Origin: Pseudomonas fluorescens | GTDB lineage: Bacteria; Pseudomonadota; Gammaproteobacteria; Pseudomonadales; Pseudomonadaceae | Reading direction: 5' to 3' | DNA: 64,000 nucleotides | Assembly: GCF_902497895.1 (NCBI RefSeq) | Contig: NZ_CABVHQ010000025.1 | Coordinates: forward strand, 1-64,000 | Shown: positions 8,138 to 16,944 of the stretch, piece by piece | Layout of the letters: each line of letters opens with the position of its first letter | How positions within the stretch are numbered: position 1 is the first letter of the stretch | Program-made: the position numbers and the translations under genes | Notes under the pieces: model-generated | What the model was told of the DNA's origin: nothing | What the model saw: the letters and a program-made list of their open reading frames with translations, nothing else | Databases searched by the model: none

Positions 8138-8956
8138 ATGCCCTTCGCAACGATTGATGGACAATCCCATCACTACATTGATCAAGGCTCTGGTCCTGCG
8201 GTTCTGCTGGCCGGTAGTTACCTGTGGGACCAGGCCATGTGGGCGCCGCAGATTGCAGCACTGTCGCAACAGTATCGGGTGATCGCCCTGGACCTCTGGG
8301 GTCACGGTGAATCCGGACCACTGCCTGAGGGCACGGTTTCGCTGGATGACATTGCGCGACAGGCACTGGCATTGCTCGATCATCTGGACATTGATCGAGT
8401 CATCCTGGTCGGCCTTTCGGTCGGTGGCATGTGGGGTGCTCGACTGGCGCTTTCGGCTCCGCAGCGGATCAATGGCCTGGTGCTGATGGACACCTATGTC
8501 GGTGTCGAGCCCGAACAGACCCGTCAATACTATTTTTTGCTGTTCAAGCAGATCGAAGAGAGCGGTGTGATTGCGCCGCAGTTGCTCGATATCGTGGTGC
8601 CGATCTTCTTCCGTCCAGGGATCGATCCGCAGTCGGCGCTGTATCAGCAGTTCCGCGCATCACTGGCGGCACTGTCAGCTGAACGTCTGCGCGAAAGCAT
8701 TGTGCCGATGGGGCGCATTACCTTTAGTCGTGATGATCTGTTGCCGCGCCTGGCTCTGTTGAACCCTGAAACCACGCTGCTGCTGTGCGGTGATCAGGAC
8801 CAACCGAGGCCACCGGCCGAAACCAGGGAGATGGCCGGGTTGATCGGTTGCCCGTACCTGTTGGTGCCGCAGGCGGGGCATATCTCGAACCTGGAGAATC
8901 CGTCGTTCGTCACAGAAGCGCTGCTGTCATTCCTGGCCAACAGGAAATCCGCGTAG
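8138..8956 (+). CDS. Alpha/beta-fold hydrolase
   Basis: 272 residues of an alpha/beta hydrolase fold. The oxyanion region is at GSYLWDQAMW. LDLWGHGES and the nucleophile elbow GLSVGGMW (Ser about residue 94) follow, with an acid in LLCGDQDQ and the catalytic His in PQAGHISNLENP (about 254). A strong ribosome site, AAAGGAG at 8124-8130, selects the ATG at 8138 over the in-frame GTG at 8105. No signal peptide. The substrate is unknown; it lies next to the pvdL remnant and could have belonged to the same locus. Confidence 0.8.
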   Translation: MPFATIDGQSHHYIDQGSGPAVLLAGSYLWDQAMWAPQIAALSQQYRVIALDLWGHGESGPLPEGTVSLDDIARQALALLDHLDIDRVILVGLSVGGMWGARLALSAPQRINGLVLMDTYVGVEPEQTRQYYFLLFKQIEESGVIAPQLLDIVVPIFFRPGIDPQSALYQQFRASLAALSAERLRESIVPMGRITFSRDDLLPRLALLNPETTLLLCGDQDQPRPPAETREMAGLIGCPYLLVPQAGHISNLENPSFVTEALLSFLANRKSA

Positions 8957-9082
8957 CGCTTGATGAAAAAGATCTTGAGACTGGTATGACCGAGGCGAAG
9001 GTTGATCGGTTGAAAGATTGCGGGTGTCTGTGCGGGACTCATCGCTTGCTCGCGATAGTGCCCACACAGGCGATACCGAACT

Positions 9083-9850
9083 TCACTTCGGCCCGAGAAT
9101 CTTCACCAGCTTGTCCGGCGACGGCGCCCCTTGCTGTTGTTGCAATTCGCCTTTGTCATCCATATAAAAAATCGCCGGGGTGGCGGCCAGTTCCAGGTCC
9201 TCCATCAGCTGCATGTTGGCGGCGAGTTTGGTCTGGATGGCTTCGGGGATAGTCGTCAGCGGTTTCAACGCGGCGCTCTGGCCGGATTTTTCGTGGTCGG
9301 CCAAGGCTTTCTGTGGGTCCTTGCTGGCCAGCAGTGCGGCGGATTTGCCCGGGCTATCTTCGCGGATGATGCCGACCATGATGTGCCGCAGCTGGACCTT
9401 GCCGGCTTTCACCCACGGCCGGGCCTGTTGCCAGAACATGTTGCAGTACTGGCAGTTCGGATCGCTGAACAGGTAGACGATGCGTGGTGCATCCTTGCTG
9501 CCGTCGGCGATCCAGTTACTGGCGTCCATCTTGGTCCAGATCTCTTTGGCCATCGGCGCGTAGACCAGCTTTTGCAGCGGCTCCTGGGTCAGGTCCTTGC
9601 CCTCGGCATCGTACAGATTGCCGAGCAGCACATGCTTGCCATCCGGGGTCAGGTATAACGCCATGCCGCGGTTCTGGTACTGCGCCGCATAGCCGCGCAG
9701 ACCGTTGGGGGCGTCGAAGCTGCCGACGATTTTGGCGCCCTTGGCTTCGATCTTCTTGATTGCTTCGGGCAATTCTTCAGCCTGCACCGACGGCAGGTGC
9801 AACAGGGCTGCGCCCAGGGTCAGGGTCAGCAGGTGGCGGAGGCGGGGCAT
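9083..9850 (-). CDS. dsbG: Thiol:disulfide interchange protein DsbG
   Basis: A 255-residue periplasmic protein with a signal peptide (LLTLTLGAALLHLPSVQA). The N-terminal dimerisation domain spans about residues 25-95. A thioredoxin-fold domain has the active site FSDPNCQYCNMFW (CxxC, Cys133/Cys136 region) and the cis-proline loop LAATPAIFY. DsbG-type proteins isomerise disulfides or protect cysteine sulfenic acids in the periplasm, kept reduced by DsbD. It overlaps the upstream tlpA-like gene by 25 bases and is the last gene of a dsbD-tlpA-dsbG operon, an order also known from P. aeruginosa. Confidence 0.9.
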   Translation of the reverse strand: MPRLRHLLTLTLGAALLHLPSVQAEELPEAIKKIEAKGAKIVGSFDAPNGLRGYAAQYQNRGMALYLTPDGKHVLLGNLYDAEGKDLTQEPLQKLVYAPMAKEIWTKMDASNWIADGSKDAPRIVYLFSDPNCQYCNMFWQQARPWVKAGKVQLRHIMVGIIREDSPGKSAALLASKDPQKALADHEKSGQSAALKPLTTIPEAIQTKLAANMQLMEDLELAATPAIFYMDDKGELQQQQGAPSPDKLVKILGPK

Positions 9851-10692
9851 GGCAGTTTCCTTGAAGAAGTGGCCGGTGCGGCAGGATTCGGGGTGGCGAA
9901 ATTTTCCAGGGCGCGGGCCAGGCTGGCTTCCGACAGCTCTCCCAGATGGCTGCCCAGCAGGCGACCCTCGTTGCTATAGAAAAGCGTAGTCGGCAACGCC
10001 ATGGAGCCGACGGCCTGACCCAATCGACCGCTGCCATCGAACAGCACGTTCGACAGGCTCAGGCCCTGGGTCTCGAGGAAGGTGCTGACGCTCTGCATGC
10101 TTTCGGCCTGGTTGACGAACAGGAAGGTCAGGTCCGGGCGTTGCTGCTGGGCCTCCTCCAGTACGGGCATCTCCCGCCTGCAAGGTGGGCACCAGGTGGC
10201 CCAGAGGTTGATCACCAGTGGCCCGCCCTGATAGTCGCTCAGTTGCACGGTTTCTCCTTTGGCATTGCGCAGGGCGATCTCGGGCAGACGGGTGCCTTGG
10301 TCGTAGATCGTCAGGGAAAAACTCGCCAGCAGCCAGAACAGCAGGCCGCTGCCAACACCGGCCCCCAGGGGACGGCGAAGTGCTGGCCGGCGCCAGCACC
10401 AGAGCACTGCACCGAGCAGCAGGACGATGACGCCCGGCCAGGCCAGGAAACCACCGTCGCGCAGATCGATGATCTGCCACAGGTCATCGTGATAGTGGGT
10501 CCAGTAGGCGAGGACGAACCCCACACGAGCGGCCAGCATCCCCAGCAGAAACAGGCTGAACAGGACCGATTCCGGGTTCTCGCCGCCGTGCCTGGCCATC
10601 CTCCAACCGACCAGCGTGGCCAGTGCCAGGGCACCGATCAGCAGCAGATGGTTGAGCGCGATGGCAAAGGTGCCGATGGTAAAAGTCAGCAT
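9826..10692 (-). CDS. Membrane-anchored TlpA/DsbE-like thioredoxin
   Basis: 288 residues. The first ~125 form four or so membrane segments. A periplasmic thioredoxin domain follows, opening TRLPEIALRNAKGETVQLSDY and carrying the active site NLWATWCPPCRREMP (WCPPC, about residue 165) and the cis-proline LPTTLFY. It probably passes electrons from DsbD to DsbG or another target. The ATG at 10692 overlaps the dsbD stop as TGATG, indicating translational coupling. An upstream in-frame extension to 10797 lies within dsbD and is not used. Confidence 0.85.
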   Translation of the reverse strand: MLTFTIGTFAIALNHLLLIGALALATLVGWRMARHGGENPESVLFSLFLLGMLAARVGFVLAYWTHYHDDLWQIIDLRDGGFLAWPGVIVLLLGAVLWCWRRPALRRPLGAGVGSGLLFWLLASFSLTIYDQGTRLPEIALRNAKGETVQLSDYQGGPLVINLWATWCPPCRREMPVLEEAQQQRPDLTFLFVNQAESMQSVSTFLETQGLSLSNVLFDGSGRLGQAVGSMALPTTLFYSNEGRLLGSHLGELSEASLARALENFATPNPAAPATSSRKLPCPASATC

Positions 10693-12428
10693 CAACGGGC
10701 GTCCCGAGTGATAGTCCAGCGTTGCAGAAAGCCTGCGGCATCGACCTCGCCAGTGATGCGTTGGCTGCGGCGTTCTTCGCCATCCGGGCCGATCCACAGC
10801 AGGCTCGGTGGTCCGGGTACTTTATAGCGGCTCAGCAGTTCGCGGCTGGCGGCGTTGTCGGCGGTGACATCGAGGCGCAGCAGATGTACGTCTGTCAGGG
10901 CTTCCAATACCTGAGCCTTGGCGAACACCTGTTTTTCCATGATTTTGCACGACACGCACCAGTCTGCGTAGTAGTCGAGCAGCACCCATTTTCCCTGGGC
11001 CCTGGCACTGTCCAATTCGCGTTGCAATGCCACAGGGTCTTTGACGGTGGTGAAGGCCTCGTGTGCCGTGGGGTCTGCGCCGCCGCCTGCACGCGTTGCG
11101 GTATAGACCTGCAACGGCTTCCACAGATCATCGCTACCGCCAGCGGCACCAACCAGCAACAGGCTGCCCCATAGCCCGAACAGCAGCGAACTGGCGCCAA
11201 ACACATGGGCGGAGCGACTGAAGCCGGCGGTTTGCTGCCAGCCGGCATAGGCCATGACCAGCAACAACGCGCCCCACAAACCGATCCACAACGATTCATC
11301 GAGCACCGGACGCAGCATCAGGATCGCGGTACCGAGGAACAGGAAGCCGAAGATGCCCTTGAGCAGGTTCATCCAGGTGCCGGGTTTGGGCAGGAAACGA
11401 TTGCCGACGGTGACCAGCAGCAACAGCGGCACGCCAATGCCGATGCCCATGGCGAACAGGATCAGCCCGCCATGCAAGGCATTGCCGCTTTGGGCAATGT
11501 ACAGCAAGGCACCGGCCAGCGGCGCGGTCATGCACGGGCCCACCAGCAGACCGGACAAGGCCCCGAGCGCGCCAGCGCCGATCAGGCTGCCGCCGCGCCG
11601 CGTGCGCCCGACGCCCTCCAGTCGGTCACGCACCGCAACCGGCAGTTGCAGTTCAAAGAAGCCGAACATCGGTAATGACAGCAGCACAAACACCGCGGCG
11701 AAACTGCCGAGCAGCCAGGGTTGCTGCAACAGCGCCGGCAGGTTGGCGCCGAGCATGGCGGCGAGCACCCCCATCGCGGCATACACCAGCGCCATGCTGA
11801 CCACATAACTGCCGGCCAGGACAAAACCCCGTCTTGGACTGGCGCCACTGCCGACAACCAGCCCGGCCAGGATCGGCAACATCGGCAATGAGCAAGGCGT
11901 GAACGCCAGCAGCAGCCCGAGGCCGAAAAACACCAGCAGACTCCAGCCCAGGGCGCGTTGCTGCAGACCGCTGGCCAATGCCTGATCCGCTGCTTCACCC
12001 GCCGGTGTCGCCGCAGCGCCACCGCCAAGATCGACCATCAGCGATTGCGGTGGATAACACAGACCGGCATCCGCGCAGCCCTGCCAGCCGACTTTGACCT
12101 GGCCACTGGCGCCCGCAGGAATCCGTAGCTCAAGGCCCTGGCGATAAACCTGTTGTTCACCAAAGAACTCGTCGCTATGGGCTTCACCTACGGGCAATGA
12201 CGGTTTGTCGGCCTCGGCCAGCCCGTCGAATTTCAGGCGTTGCTGGTACAGGTAATAGCCATCGGCAATTTGCCAGAAGAGTTGGGTTTCACCTGATTCG
12301 AGTCGTTGCGAGGTGAACACGAAGGCTTTGCCGACCGGAAGAAAATCGGCTTTGGTCTCGAACGGATTCGATCCCGCCTGAGCCAGGCCGCAGATAAGCA
12401 TAAAAAGCAAAATAAAAAGTCGATGCAT
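10692..12428 (-). CDS. dsbD: Thiol:disulfide interchange protein DsbD (cytochrome c biogenesis transmembrane domain)
   Basis: 578 residues with all three DsbD domains. A signal peptide (LFILLFMLICGLAQA) precedes an N-terminal periplasmic domain with Cys in GCADAGLCYPP. The central DsbD transmembrane domain has eight helices, with conserved Cys in FTPCSLPMLPILAGL and VGPCMTAPLAGALL. The C-terminal thioredoxin-like domain has YADWCVSCKIME. It carries reducing power from cytoplasmic thioredoxin to periplasmic partners. ATG 12428 is chosen because the signal peptide begins there; the extra upstream residues of the open frame look non-coding. Confidence 0.92.
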   Translation of the reverse strand: MHRLFILLFMLICGLAQAGSNPFETKADFLPVGKAFVFTSQRLESGETQLFWQIADGYYLYQQRLKFDGLAEADKPSLPVGEAHSDEFFGEQQVYRQGLELRIPAGASGQVKVGWQGCADAGLCYPPQSLMVDLGGGAAATPAGEAADQALASGLQQRALGWSLLVFFGLGLLLAFTPCSLPMLPILAGLVVGSGASPRRGFVLAGSYVVSMALVYAAMGVLAAMLGANLPALLQQPWLLGSFAAVFVLLSLPMFGFFELQLPVAVRDRLEGVGRTRRGGSLIGAGALGALSGLLVGPCMTAPLAGALLYIAQSGNALHGGLILFAMGIGIGVPLLLLVTVGNRFLPKPGTWMNLLKGIFGFLFLGTAILMLRPVLDESLWIGLWGALLLVMAYAGWQQTAGFSRSAHVFGASSLLFGLWGSLLLVGAAGGSDDLWKPLQVYTATRAGGGADPTAHEAFTTVKDPVALQRELDSARAQGKWVLLDYYADWCVSCKIMEKQVFAKAQVLEALTDVHLLRLDVTADNAASRELLSRYKVPGPPSLLWIGPDGEERRSQRITGEVDAAGFLQRWTITRDAR

Positions 12429-12477
12429 GGAGTAAAGCCCTGGAACAGTACAGTTGATGAGCACAATGGGTGTTGGC

Positions 12478-12496
12478 GATTAACCGGTGATTAACC
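12478..12496 (+). promoter_or_regulatory. Direct repeat resembling an OmpR/PhoB-type response-regulator site
   Basis: GATTAACC occurs at 12478-12485 and again at 12489-12496, exactly 11 bases apart, in the region between divergent dsbD and the response-regulator gene. Winged-helix response regulators bind tandem half-sites at this spacing. It is therefore a candidate site for the adjacent regulator acting on both the dsb operon and itself (inference). Confidence 0.45.
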
Positions 12497-12603
12497 CGTA
12501 TATCGTCAGGTTGTAGGACTTTTCCTAATGTTTGCCGGGGGCAGGGCATAATGCCCGCTTAATCCTGTACCGTCTTAATCAACGCTTTTGCACAGGTCTC
12601 ACC

Positions 12604-13278
12604 ATGCATGTACTTGTCTGTGAAGATGATGAGCTGATCGCCAGCGGCATTGTCGCCGGTCTCACCGCCCAGGGGCTGACCGTGGAGCATGTCGCCACGG
12701 CCTCGGCTGCCCGCGCGATGCTCAAAGTCGCCGAGTTCGATGTCATGGTGCTCGACTTGGGTCTGCCGGACGAAGACGGCCTGAAGCTGCTGCAGCAGCT
12801 GCGTCATCAAGGGCTGGAACTGCCAGTGCTGATTCTTACCGCGCGGGACTCGGTGACCGACCGGGTCGAGGGTCTGCAGGCCGGTGCCGACGATTACCTG
12901 CTCAAACCCTTCGACCTGCGCGAACTCGCCGCCCGCCTGCACACCCTGCTGCGCCGGGTCGCCGGGCGCAGCGTCAATCTGATCGAACACGGGCGCCTGA
13001 CCTACAACCCCAGCAGTCGCGAGACCCTGCTCGGCGGTCAGCTGGTGGACCTGTCGCGGCGCGAACAGTCGTTATTGCAGGCGTTGCTGCATAATCGTGG
13101 CCGGGTGCTGTCCAGCGAGCAGTTGAAAGACAGCGTCTACGGCTTCAACGATGAACTGGAAAGCAACGCCCTCAACGTGCATATCCACCACCTGCGGCGC
13201 AAACTCGGCAACGGTATCGTCGAAACCGTACGCGGCCTGGGCTATCGCCTGGGCCCGGCGGACGGCGGGGAGCAATAA
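12604..13278 (+). CDS. OmpR-family response regulator
   Basis: 224 residues. The receiver domain (about 1-115) has the acidic pair CEDDE, phospho-acceptor Asp51 in VMVLDLGLPDEDGL, the Thr of LILTARDS and Lys in LLKPFDLREL. The C-terminal winged helix (about 130-220) has SRREQSLLQALLHNRGRVLS and the LNVHIHHLRRKL recognition segment. It is divergent from dsbD, and the sensor kinase gene follows after two bases. In P. aeruginosa the same pair flanks a dsbD/dsbG operon, so control of periplasmic thiol repair is likely. The signal is not known. Confidence 0.9.
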   Translation: MHVLVCEDDELIASGIVAGLTAQGLTVEHVATASAARAMLKVAEFDVMVLDLGLPDEDGLKLLQQLRHQGLELPVLILTARDSVTDRVEGLQAGADDYLLKPFDLRELAARLHTLLRRVAGRSVNLIEHGRLTYNPSSRETLLGGQLVDLSRREQSLLQALLHNRGRVLSSEQLKDSVYGFNDELESNALNVHIHHLRRKLGNGIVETVRGLGYRLGPADGGEQ

Positions 13279-13283
13279 CCGTG

Positions 13284-14609
13284 ATGAGTCTGCGCTTGCG
13301 CTTGAGCCTGACCCTGGGCGTGGCCTTCGCGCTGATCTGGGCCCTGGCTGCCGCCTGGATGCTCAGCGACCTGCGCAATCAGATGATGTTTTCCCTCGAC
13401 CAGCGTCTGGTGGCCTCGGCACGCATGGTCGCCGGCTTGCTGGAGCAACTGCCGGCCTTGCCAAGCAACGGCGATGGCACCCATCTGAGCGCCGAACAGC
13501 TGAATATTCCTGGCGGCATGGCCTGCCAGGTCAGCTCCTTGCGCGGCGAAATTCTGGCCCGCAGCCACAGCCACCCGGATCAGAAACTGGAAGCCGAGAA
13601 GATGGGCTTCCATGATCAGATGATCGACGGGGCACGCTGGCGCAGTTTTACCCTGGCCCGCGGCGATTTGCGCATTACCACCGCGGACCGTCAGGTCGAG
13701 CGGGAGGCGTTGAACCTCTCGGTGCTGCTGGCGGCCTCGGTGCCGGTGGGGGTGGCTTTGCTGGGTTGCCTGTGTCTGCTCTGGCTGGGTATCGGTCAGG
13801 GTCTGGTGCCGCTCAATCGCATGCGCGATGCCTTGATGCGACGTAGCGCCGATTCTCTCGAACCCTTGCAGATCCAGCCGCTGCCCAGCGAACTGCAACC
13901 CTTGCTCGATACCCAGAATCAGCTGTTCCAGCGAATCGGCAAGGCCATCGAGCGCGAGCGCCGCCTGACCGGCGATGCGGCCCACGAATTGCGCAGCCCG
14001 CTGACGGCGATCAAGACTCACCTGCAAGTGGCGCGGATGACCGAGGGCGCGGCACGGGATCAATCCCTGGCCCGGGCCGAAGAGGGCGCGGACCGTTTGC
14101 ATCGCACCCTGGAACAGCTCCTGCTGCTGGCTCGAGTCGAAGGCAGCCTGTCATTCGAAGACGGTGTGCAGTGCAACGCCGAACAGGTGGCGCGGCTGGC
14201 CATTCAGGATGCCGCCAGTGGCGATCGCCAGCGGATCAAACTGCACGTGCCCGACGACGTCTCTGCAGCACCGGTTGAAATGCCCTCGGTACTGTCGATC
14301 GCCGCCTTGCGCAACCTGTTGGACAACGCCTTGCGCCACACCCCGGACGATGCTGCGGTCGAGTTGCGCCTGGAAACCATCGGCAACCGGGTACGTTTCC
14401 AGGTCCGCGATCATGGCCCCGGTATTGCGGAGGATGATCTGCAGCATCTGACTCAACGCTTCTGGCGCAACGGCAAAAGCACCGGCTGTGGCCTCGGCCT
14501 GGCGATTGTCCAGGCGATTGTCCAGCGATGTGGCTGTGCCCTGCATTTCGACAGCCGGCCCGATGGCCTGCGGGTCGAACTGACCATGCCATTGCAGGCA
14601 GTCAGCTAA
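13284..14609 (+). CDS. Two-component sensor histidine kinase
   Basis: About 441 residues. One N-terminal membrane helix (LRLRLSLTLGVAFALIWALAA), a periplasmic sensor loop of roughly 135 residues and a second helix at about 152-175 are followed by a HAMP-like linker. The dimerisation domain has His in TGDAAHELRSPLTAIKTH, and the ATPase domain carries N (NLLDNALRHTP), G1 (DHGPGIAEDD) and G2 (GCGLGLAIVQ) boxes. The start is GTG 13281 or ATG 13284, two to five bases after the regulator stop, so the pair is co-translated. It phosphorylates the preceding regulator. Confidence 0.9.
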   Translation: MSLRLRLSLTLGVAFALIWALAAAWMLSDLRNQMMFSLDQRLVASARMVAGLLEQLPALPSNGDGTHLSAEQLNIPGGMACQVSSLRGEILARSHSHPDQKLEAEKMGFHDQMIDGARWRSFTLARGDLRITTADRQVEREALNLSVLLAASVPVGVALLGCLCLLWLGIGQGLVPLNRMRDALMRRSADSLEPLQIQPLPSELQPLLDTQNQLFQRIGKAIERERRLTGDAAHELRSPLTAIKTHLQVARMTEGAARDQSLARAEEGADRLHRTLEQLLLLARVEGSLSFEDGVQCNAEQVARLAIQDAASGDRQRIKLHVPDDVSAAPVEMPSVLSIAALRNLLDNALRHTPDDAAVELRLETIGNRVRFQVRDHGPGIAEDDLQHLTQRFWRNGKSTGCGLGLAIVQAIVQRCGCALHFDSRPDGLRVELTMPLQAVS

Positions 14610-14636
14610 GAAAGAGACGCGCCGAACGCAAACCCT

Positions 14637-14767
14637 GTGGCGAGGGAGCTTGCTCCCGCTCGGCTGCGCAGCAGTCGTAAAGCCTGCACATGCGGTGTGT
14701 CTGGCAGAACCGGTTTGCAGGTTTTAGGGCCGCTGCGCGCCCCAGCGGGAGCAAGCTCCCTCGCCAC
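14637..14767. repeat. Inverted REP pair (GTGGCGAGGGAGCTTGCTCCC family)
   Basis: GTGGCGAGGGAGCTTGCTCC at 14637 and its reverse complement ending at 14767 enclose a GC-rich spacer. It fills the space downstream of the sensor kinase. The remaining 70 bases up to the leader hairpin at 14838 show no further feature. Confidence 0.85.
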
Positions 14768-14837
14768 AGGTCAGTGCTCGCCCCGGAGTGTGTTAACTGG
14801 CTGGCACTAAGGCATGCCTTCGCCGCACAAGAAATGT

Positions 14838-14910
14838 AACCTCAATCCATTCGCTATTACGGCTCCGGTGGCGGTAATGTCCCTGCCGTTGGACTCAATG
14901 GATTGAGGTT
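14838..14910 (+). promoter_or_regulatory. 14-bp perfect inverted repeat that includes the ribosome site of the next gene
   Basis: AACCTCAATCCATT (14838-14851) is perfectly complementary to AATGGATTGAGGTT (14897-14910). The right arm contains GAGG, the best Shine-Dalgarno candidate for the ATG at 14919. A smaller ATTAC/GTAAT pairing lies within the loop. If transcription starts upstream of 14838, folding would hide the ribosome site. If it starts inside, the arms could instead be a split operator. No known riboswitch consensus was recognised. Confidence 0.45.
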
Positions 14911-14918
14911 ATAGCGCC

Positions 14919-15401
14919 ATGGATGCACCGATAGAAATCTGCAAGGCAAAACCTGCGGACGCCGGGATTATCAGCCGAATACTCCAATGCTCGATCAAGG
15001 TCGGCTGCGCCCTCGATCACCGCAATAACCAACAAATCGTCGCCGCCTGGACGCGCAACAAGACTGTCGATCATGTGCAGCCCTGGCTGGCCGACCGGCG
15101 GCGCTACCTGAACATTGCGCTGCTTCACGACAAGCCGGTCGGGGTCGGCATGGCCGCGGACTCTGGCCGGATTACCTTCTGTTATGTCCAGCCCGAATGG
15201 TTTCGCCGTGGCGCCGGGTTGGCCCTGGTGGGCGATCTGGAAACCTGGCTGGGCCGGCAGGGTTGGACCCGGGCACTGCTCACCAGTACCCGCACCGGCC
15301 TGGATTTTTATACTCGGCTGGGGTATCGGCAATCGGCTGAAAGCTTCACCGTCGCCGGGCTCACGGCAACGCCGATGCACAAGCCATTGGCGCCCCCCTG
15401 A
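14919..15401 (+). CDS. GNAT-family N-acetyltransferase
   Basis: 160 residues with a GNAT fold. It contains a beta4-like ITFCYVQPEWFRRGAGLALVGDLE, where the Q/RxxGxG/A acetyl-CoA loop is represented by RRGAGLAL, and FYTRLGYR near the C-terminus, typical of small GNAT enzymes. The acceptor substrate cannot be inferred. It stands alone between the kinase gene and pvdH and is preceded by the long hairpin described separately. Confidence 0.8.
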   Translation: MDAPIEICKAKPADAGIISRILQCSIKVGCALDHRNNQQIVAAWTRNKTVDHVQPWLADRRRYLNIALLHDKPVGVGMAADSGRITFCYVQPEWFRRGAGLALVGDLETWLGRQGWTRALLTSTRTGLDFYTRLGYRQSAESFTVAGLTATPMHKPLAPP

Positions 15402-15421
15402 TAGAAAGCTGTCTGCAGGTG

Positions 15422-15445
15422 TAAATCCTCACCGCGCTGGTGTGT
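15422..15445 (+). promoter_or_regulatory. Imperfect PvdS box upstream of pvdH
   Basis: TAAAT at 15422-15426, a 16-base spacer, then TGT instead of CGT at 15443-15445. The site is 86 bases upstream of the pvdH ATG. The spacing is exact and one base departs from the PvdS consensus, so it is a plausible but weaker iron-starvation promoter. Confidence 0.45.
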
Positions 15446-15531
15446 TTCCAGAACAGGAAAACCTGCAAACGCACCTGTCCGACAGGTGTGCGCTTGGGGT
15501 CGCTATCACCAGCGTATTGAGGGTTGGAGAG

Positions 15532-16944
15532 ATGTCAGTCGTTACCAGTCTTGTCGAAGATCAGTCGGTCCGGGTCAGCCCGGTGCCGGCCGAGACGCTC
15601 TATCAGTTCAACGAGTCGCCGTTGCTGGCACGCCAACGCCTGCAGGAATCGAACGCGCGCAGCTACCCACGACGCATTCCGCTGGCGCTCAAGCGCGCTC
15701 GCGGGATTTATCTCGAAGACGTCGAAGGCCGTAGTTTCATCGATTGTCTGGCCGGTGCCGGGACCCTGGCCCTCGGACACAACCATCCTGTAGTGATTGA
15801 GGCTATCCAGCAGGTACTGGCCGATGAACTGCCCCTGCACACCCTCGACCTGACCACGCCGGTAAAGGATCAGTTTGTGCAGGATCTGTTCGGATTGCTG
15901 CCCCAGGCGTTGGCCCGCGAGGCGAAAATCCAGTTTTGCGGGCCCACCGGCACCGACGCGGTGGAAGCCGCGTTGAAGCTGGTGCGCACCGCCACCGGAC
16001 GCAGCACAGTGCTGTCGTTTCAGGGCGGTTATCACGGCATGAGCCAGGGCGCGTTGAGCCTGATGGGCAGCCTGGGGCCGAAAAAGCCCCAGGGCGCGCT
16101 GCTGAGCAACGGCGTGCAGTTCCTGCCATTCCCTTACGACTATCGCTGCCCGTTTGGTCTGGGCGGTGAAGAGGGCGTAAAGGTCAATCTGCATTACCTG
16201 GAAAACCTGCTGAACGACCCGGAAGCCGGGGTGCTGTTGCCGGCGGCATTCATAGTCGAAGCGGTGCAGGGTGAAGGCGGGGTGATCCCGGCCGATCTGG
16301 ACTGGCTGCGCGGCTTGCGGCGGATCACCGAGCAGGCCGGTGTGGCGTTGATCGTCGACGAGATCCAGAGCGGGTTTGCGCGCACCGGCAAGATGTTTGC
16401 CTTCGAACACGCGGGCATCATTCCAGACGTGGTGGTGCTGTCCAAGGCGATAGGCGGCAGCCTGCCACTGGCGGTGGTGGTCTATCGCGACTGGCTCGAC
16501 ACCTGGTTGCCCGGAGCCCATGCGGGGACCTTCCGCGGCAATCAAATGGCGATGGCCGCAGGTTCGGCGGTGATGCGTTATCTGAAGGAACACAACGTCG
16601 CCGAACACGCCACCGCCATGGGGGAGCGTCTGAGCGAGCACCTGCGGATGCTGCAGCGTGACTTCCCGCAACTGGGCGATATCCGCGGCCGTGGCCTGAT
16701 GCTCGGCGTCGAGCTGGTCGATCCGGCTGGCGCACTGGATGCCCAAGGTCATCCACCGGTCTTTGCCCGGCTGGCGCCATTGCTGCAGCGCGAATGCCTC
16801 AAGCGCGGGTTAATCCTCGAACTCGGCGGGCGTCACGCCAGCGTGGTGCGCTTCCTGCCGCCCTTGGTGATCACCCCCGGGGAAATCGACCGGGTCGCGG
16901 AGATTTTCGGCCGGGCACTGCCCGCGGCGATCGCCAGGCTCTAA
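15532..16944 (+). CDS. pvdH: L-2,4-diaminobutyrate:2-oxoglutarate aminotransferase PvdH
   Basis: A 470-residue class III PLP aminotransferase. FCGPTGTDAVEAALKL and GGYHGMSQGALS are the cofactor phosphate-binding and stacking regions. IVDEIQSGFARTGKMFAFEH contains the PLP-N1 Asp, and VLSKAIGGSLPLAVVVY the Schiff-base Lys (about residue 300). PvdH makes 2,4-diaminobutyrate from aspartate semialdehyde for the pyoverdine chromophore built by PvdL. GTTGGAGAG precedes ATG 15532; the longer open frame to 15115 is the shadow of the acetyltransferase gene. The gene looks intact although its consumer PvdL is truncated in this genome. Confidence 0.9.
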   Translation: MSVVTSLVEDQSVRVSPVPAETLYQFNESPLLARQRLQESNARSYPRRIPLALKRARGIYLEDVEGRSFIDCLAGAGTLALGHNHPVVIEAIQQVLADELPLHTLDLTTPVKDQFVQDLFGLLPQALAREAKIQFCGPTGTDAVEAALKLVRTATGRSTVLSFQGGYHGMSQGALSLMGSLGPKKPQGALLSNGVQFLPFPYDYRCPFGLGGEEGVKVNLHYLENLLNDPEAGVLLPAAFIVEAVQGEGGVIPADLDWLRGLRRITEQAGVALIVDEIQSGFARTGKMFAFEHAGIIPDVVVLSKAIGGSLPLAVVVYRDWLDTWLPGAHAGTFRGNQMAMAAGSAVMRYLKEHNVAEHATAMGERLSEHLRMLQRDFPQLGDIRGRGLMLGVELVDPAGALDAQGHPPVFARLAPLLQRECLKRGLILELGGRHASVVRFLPPLVITPGEIDRVAEIFGRALPAAIARL

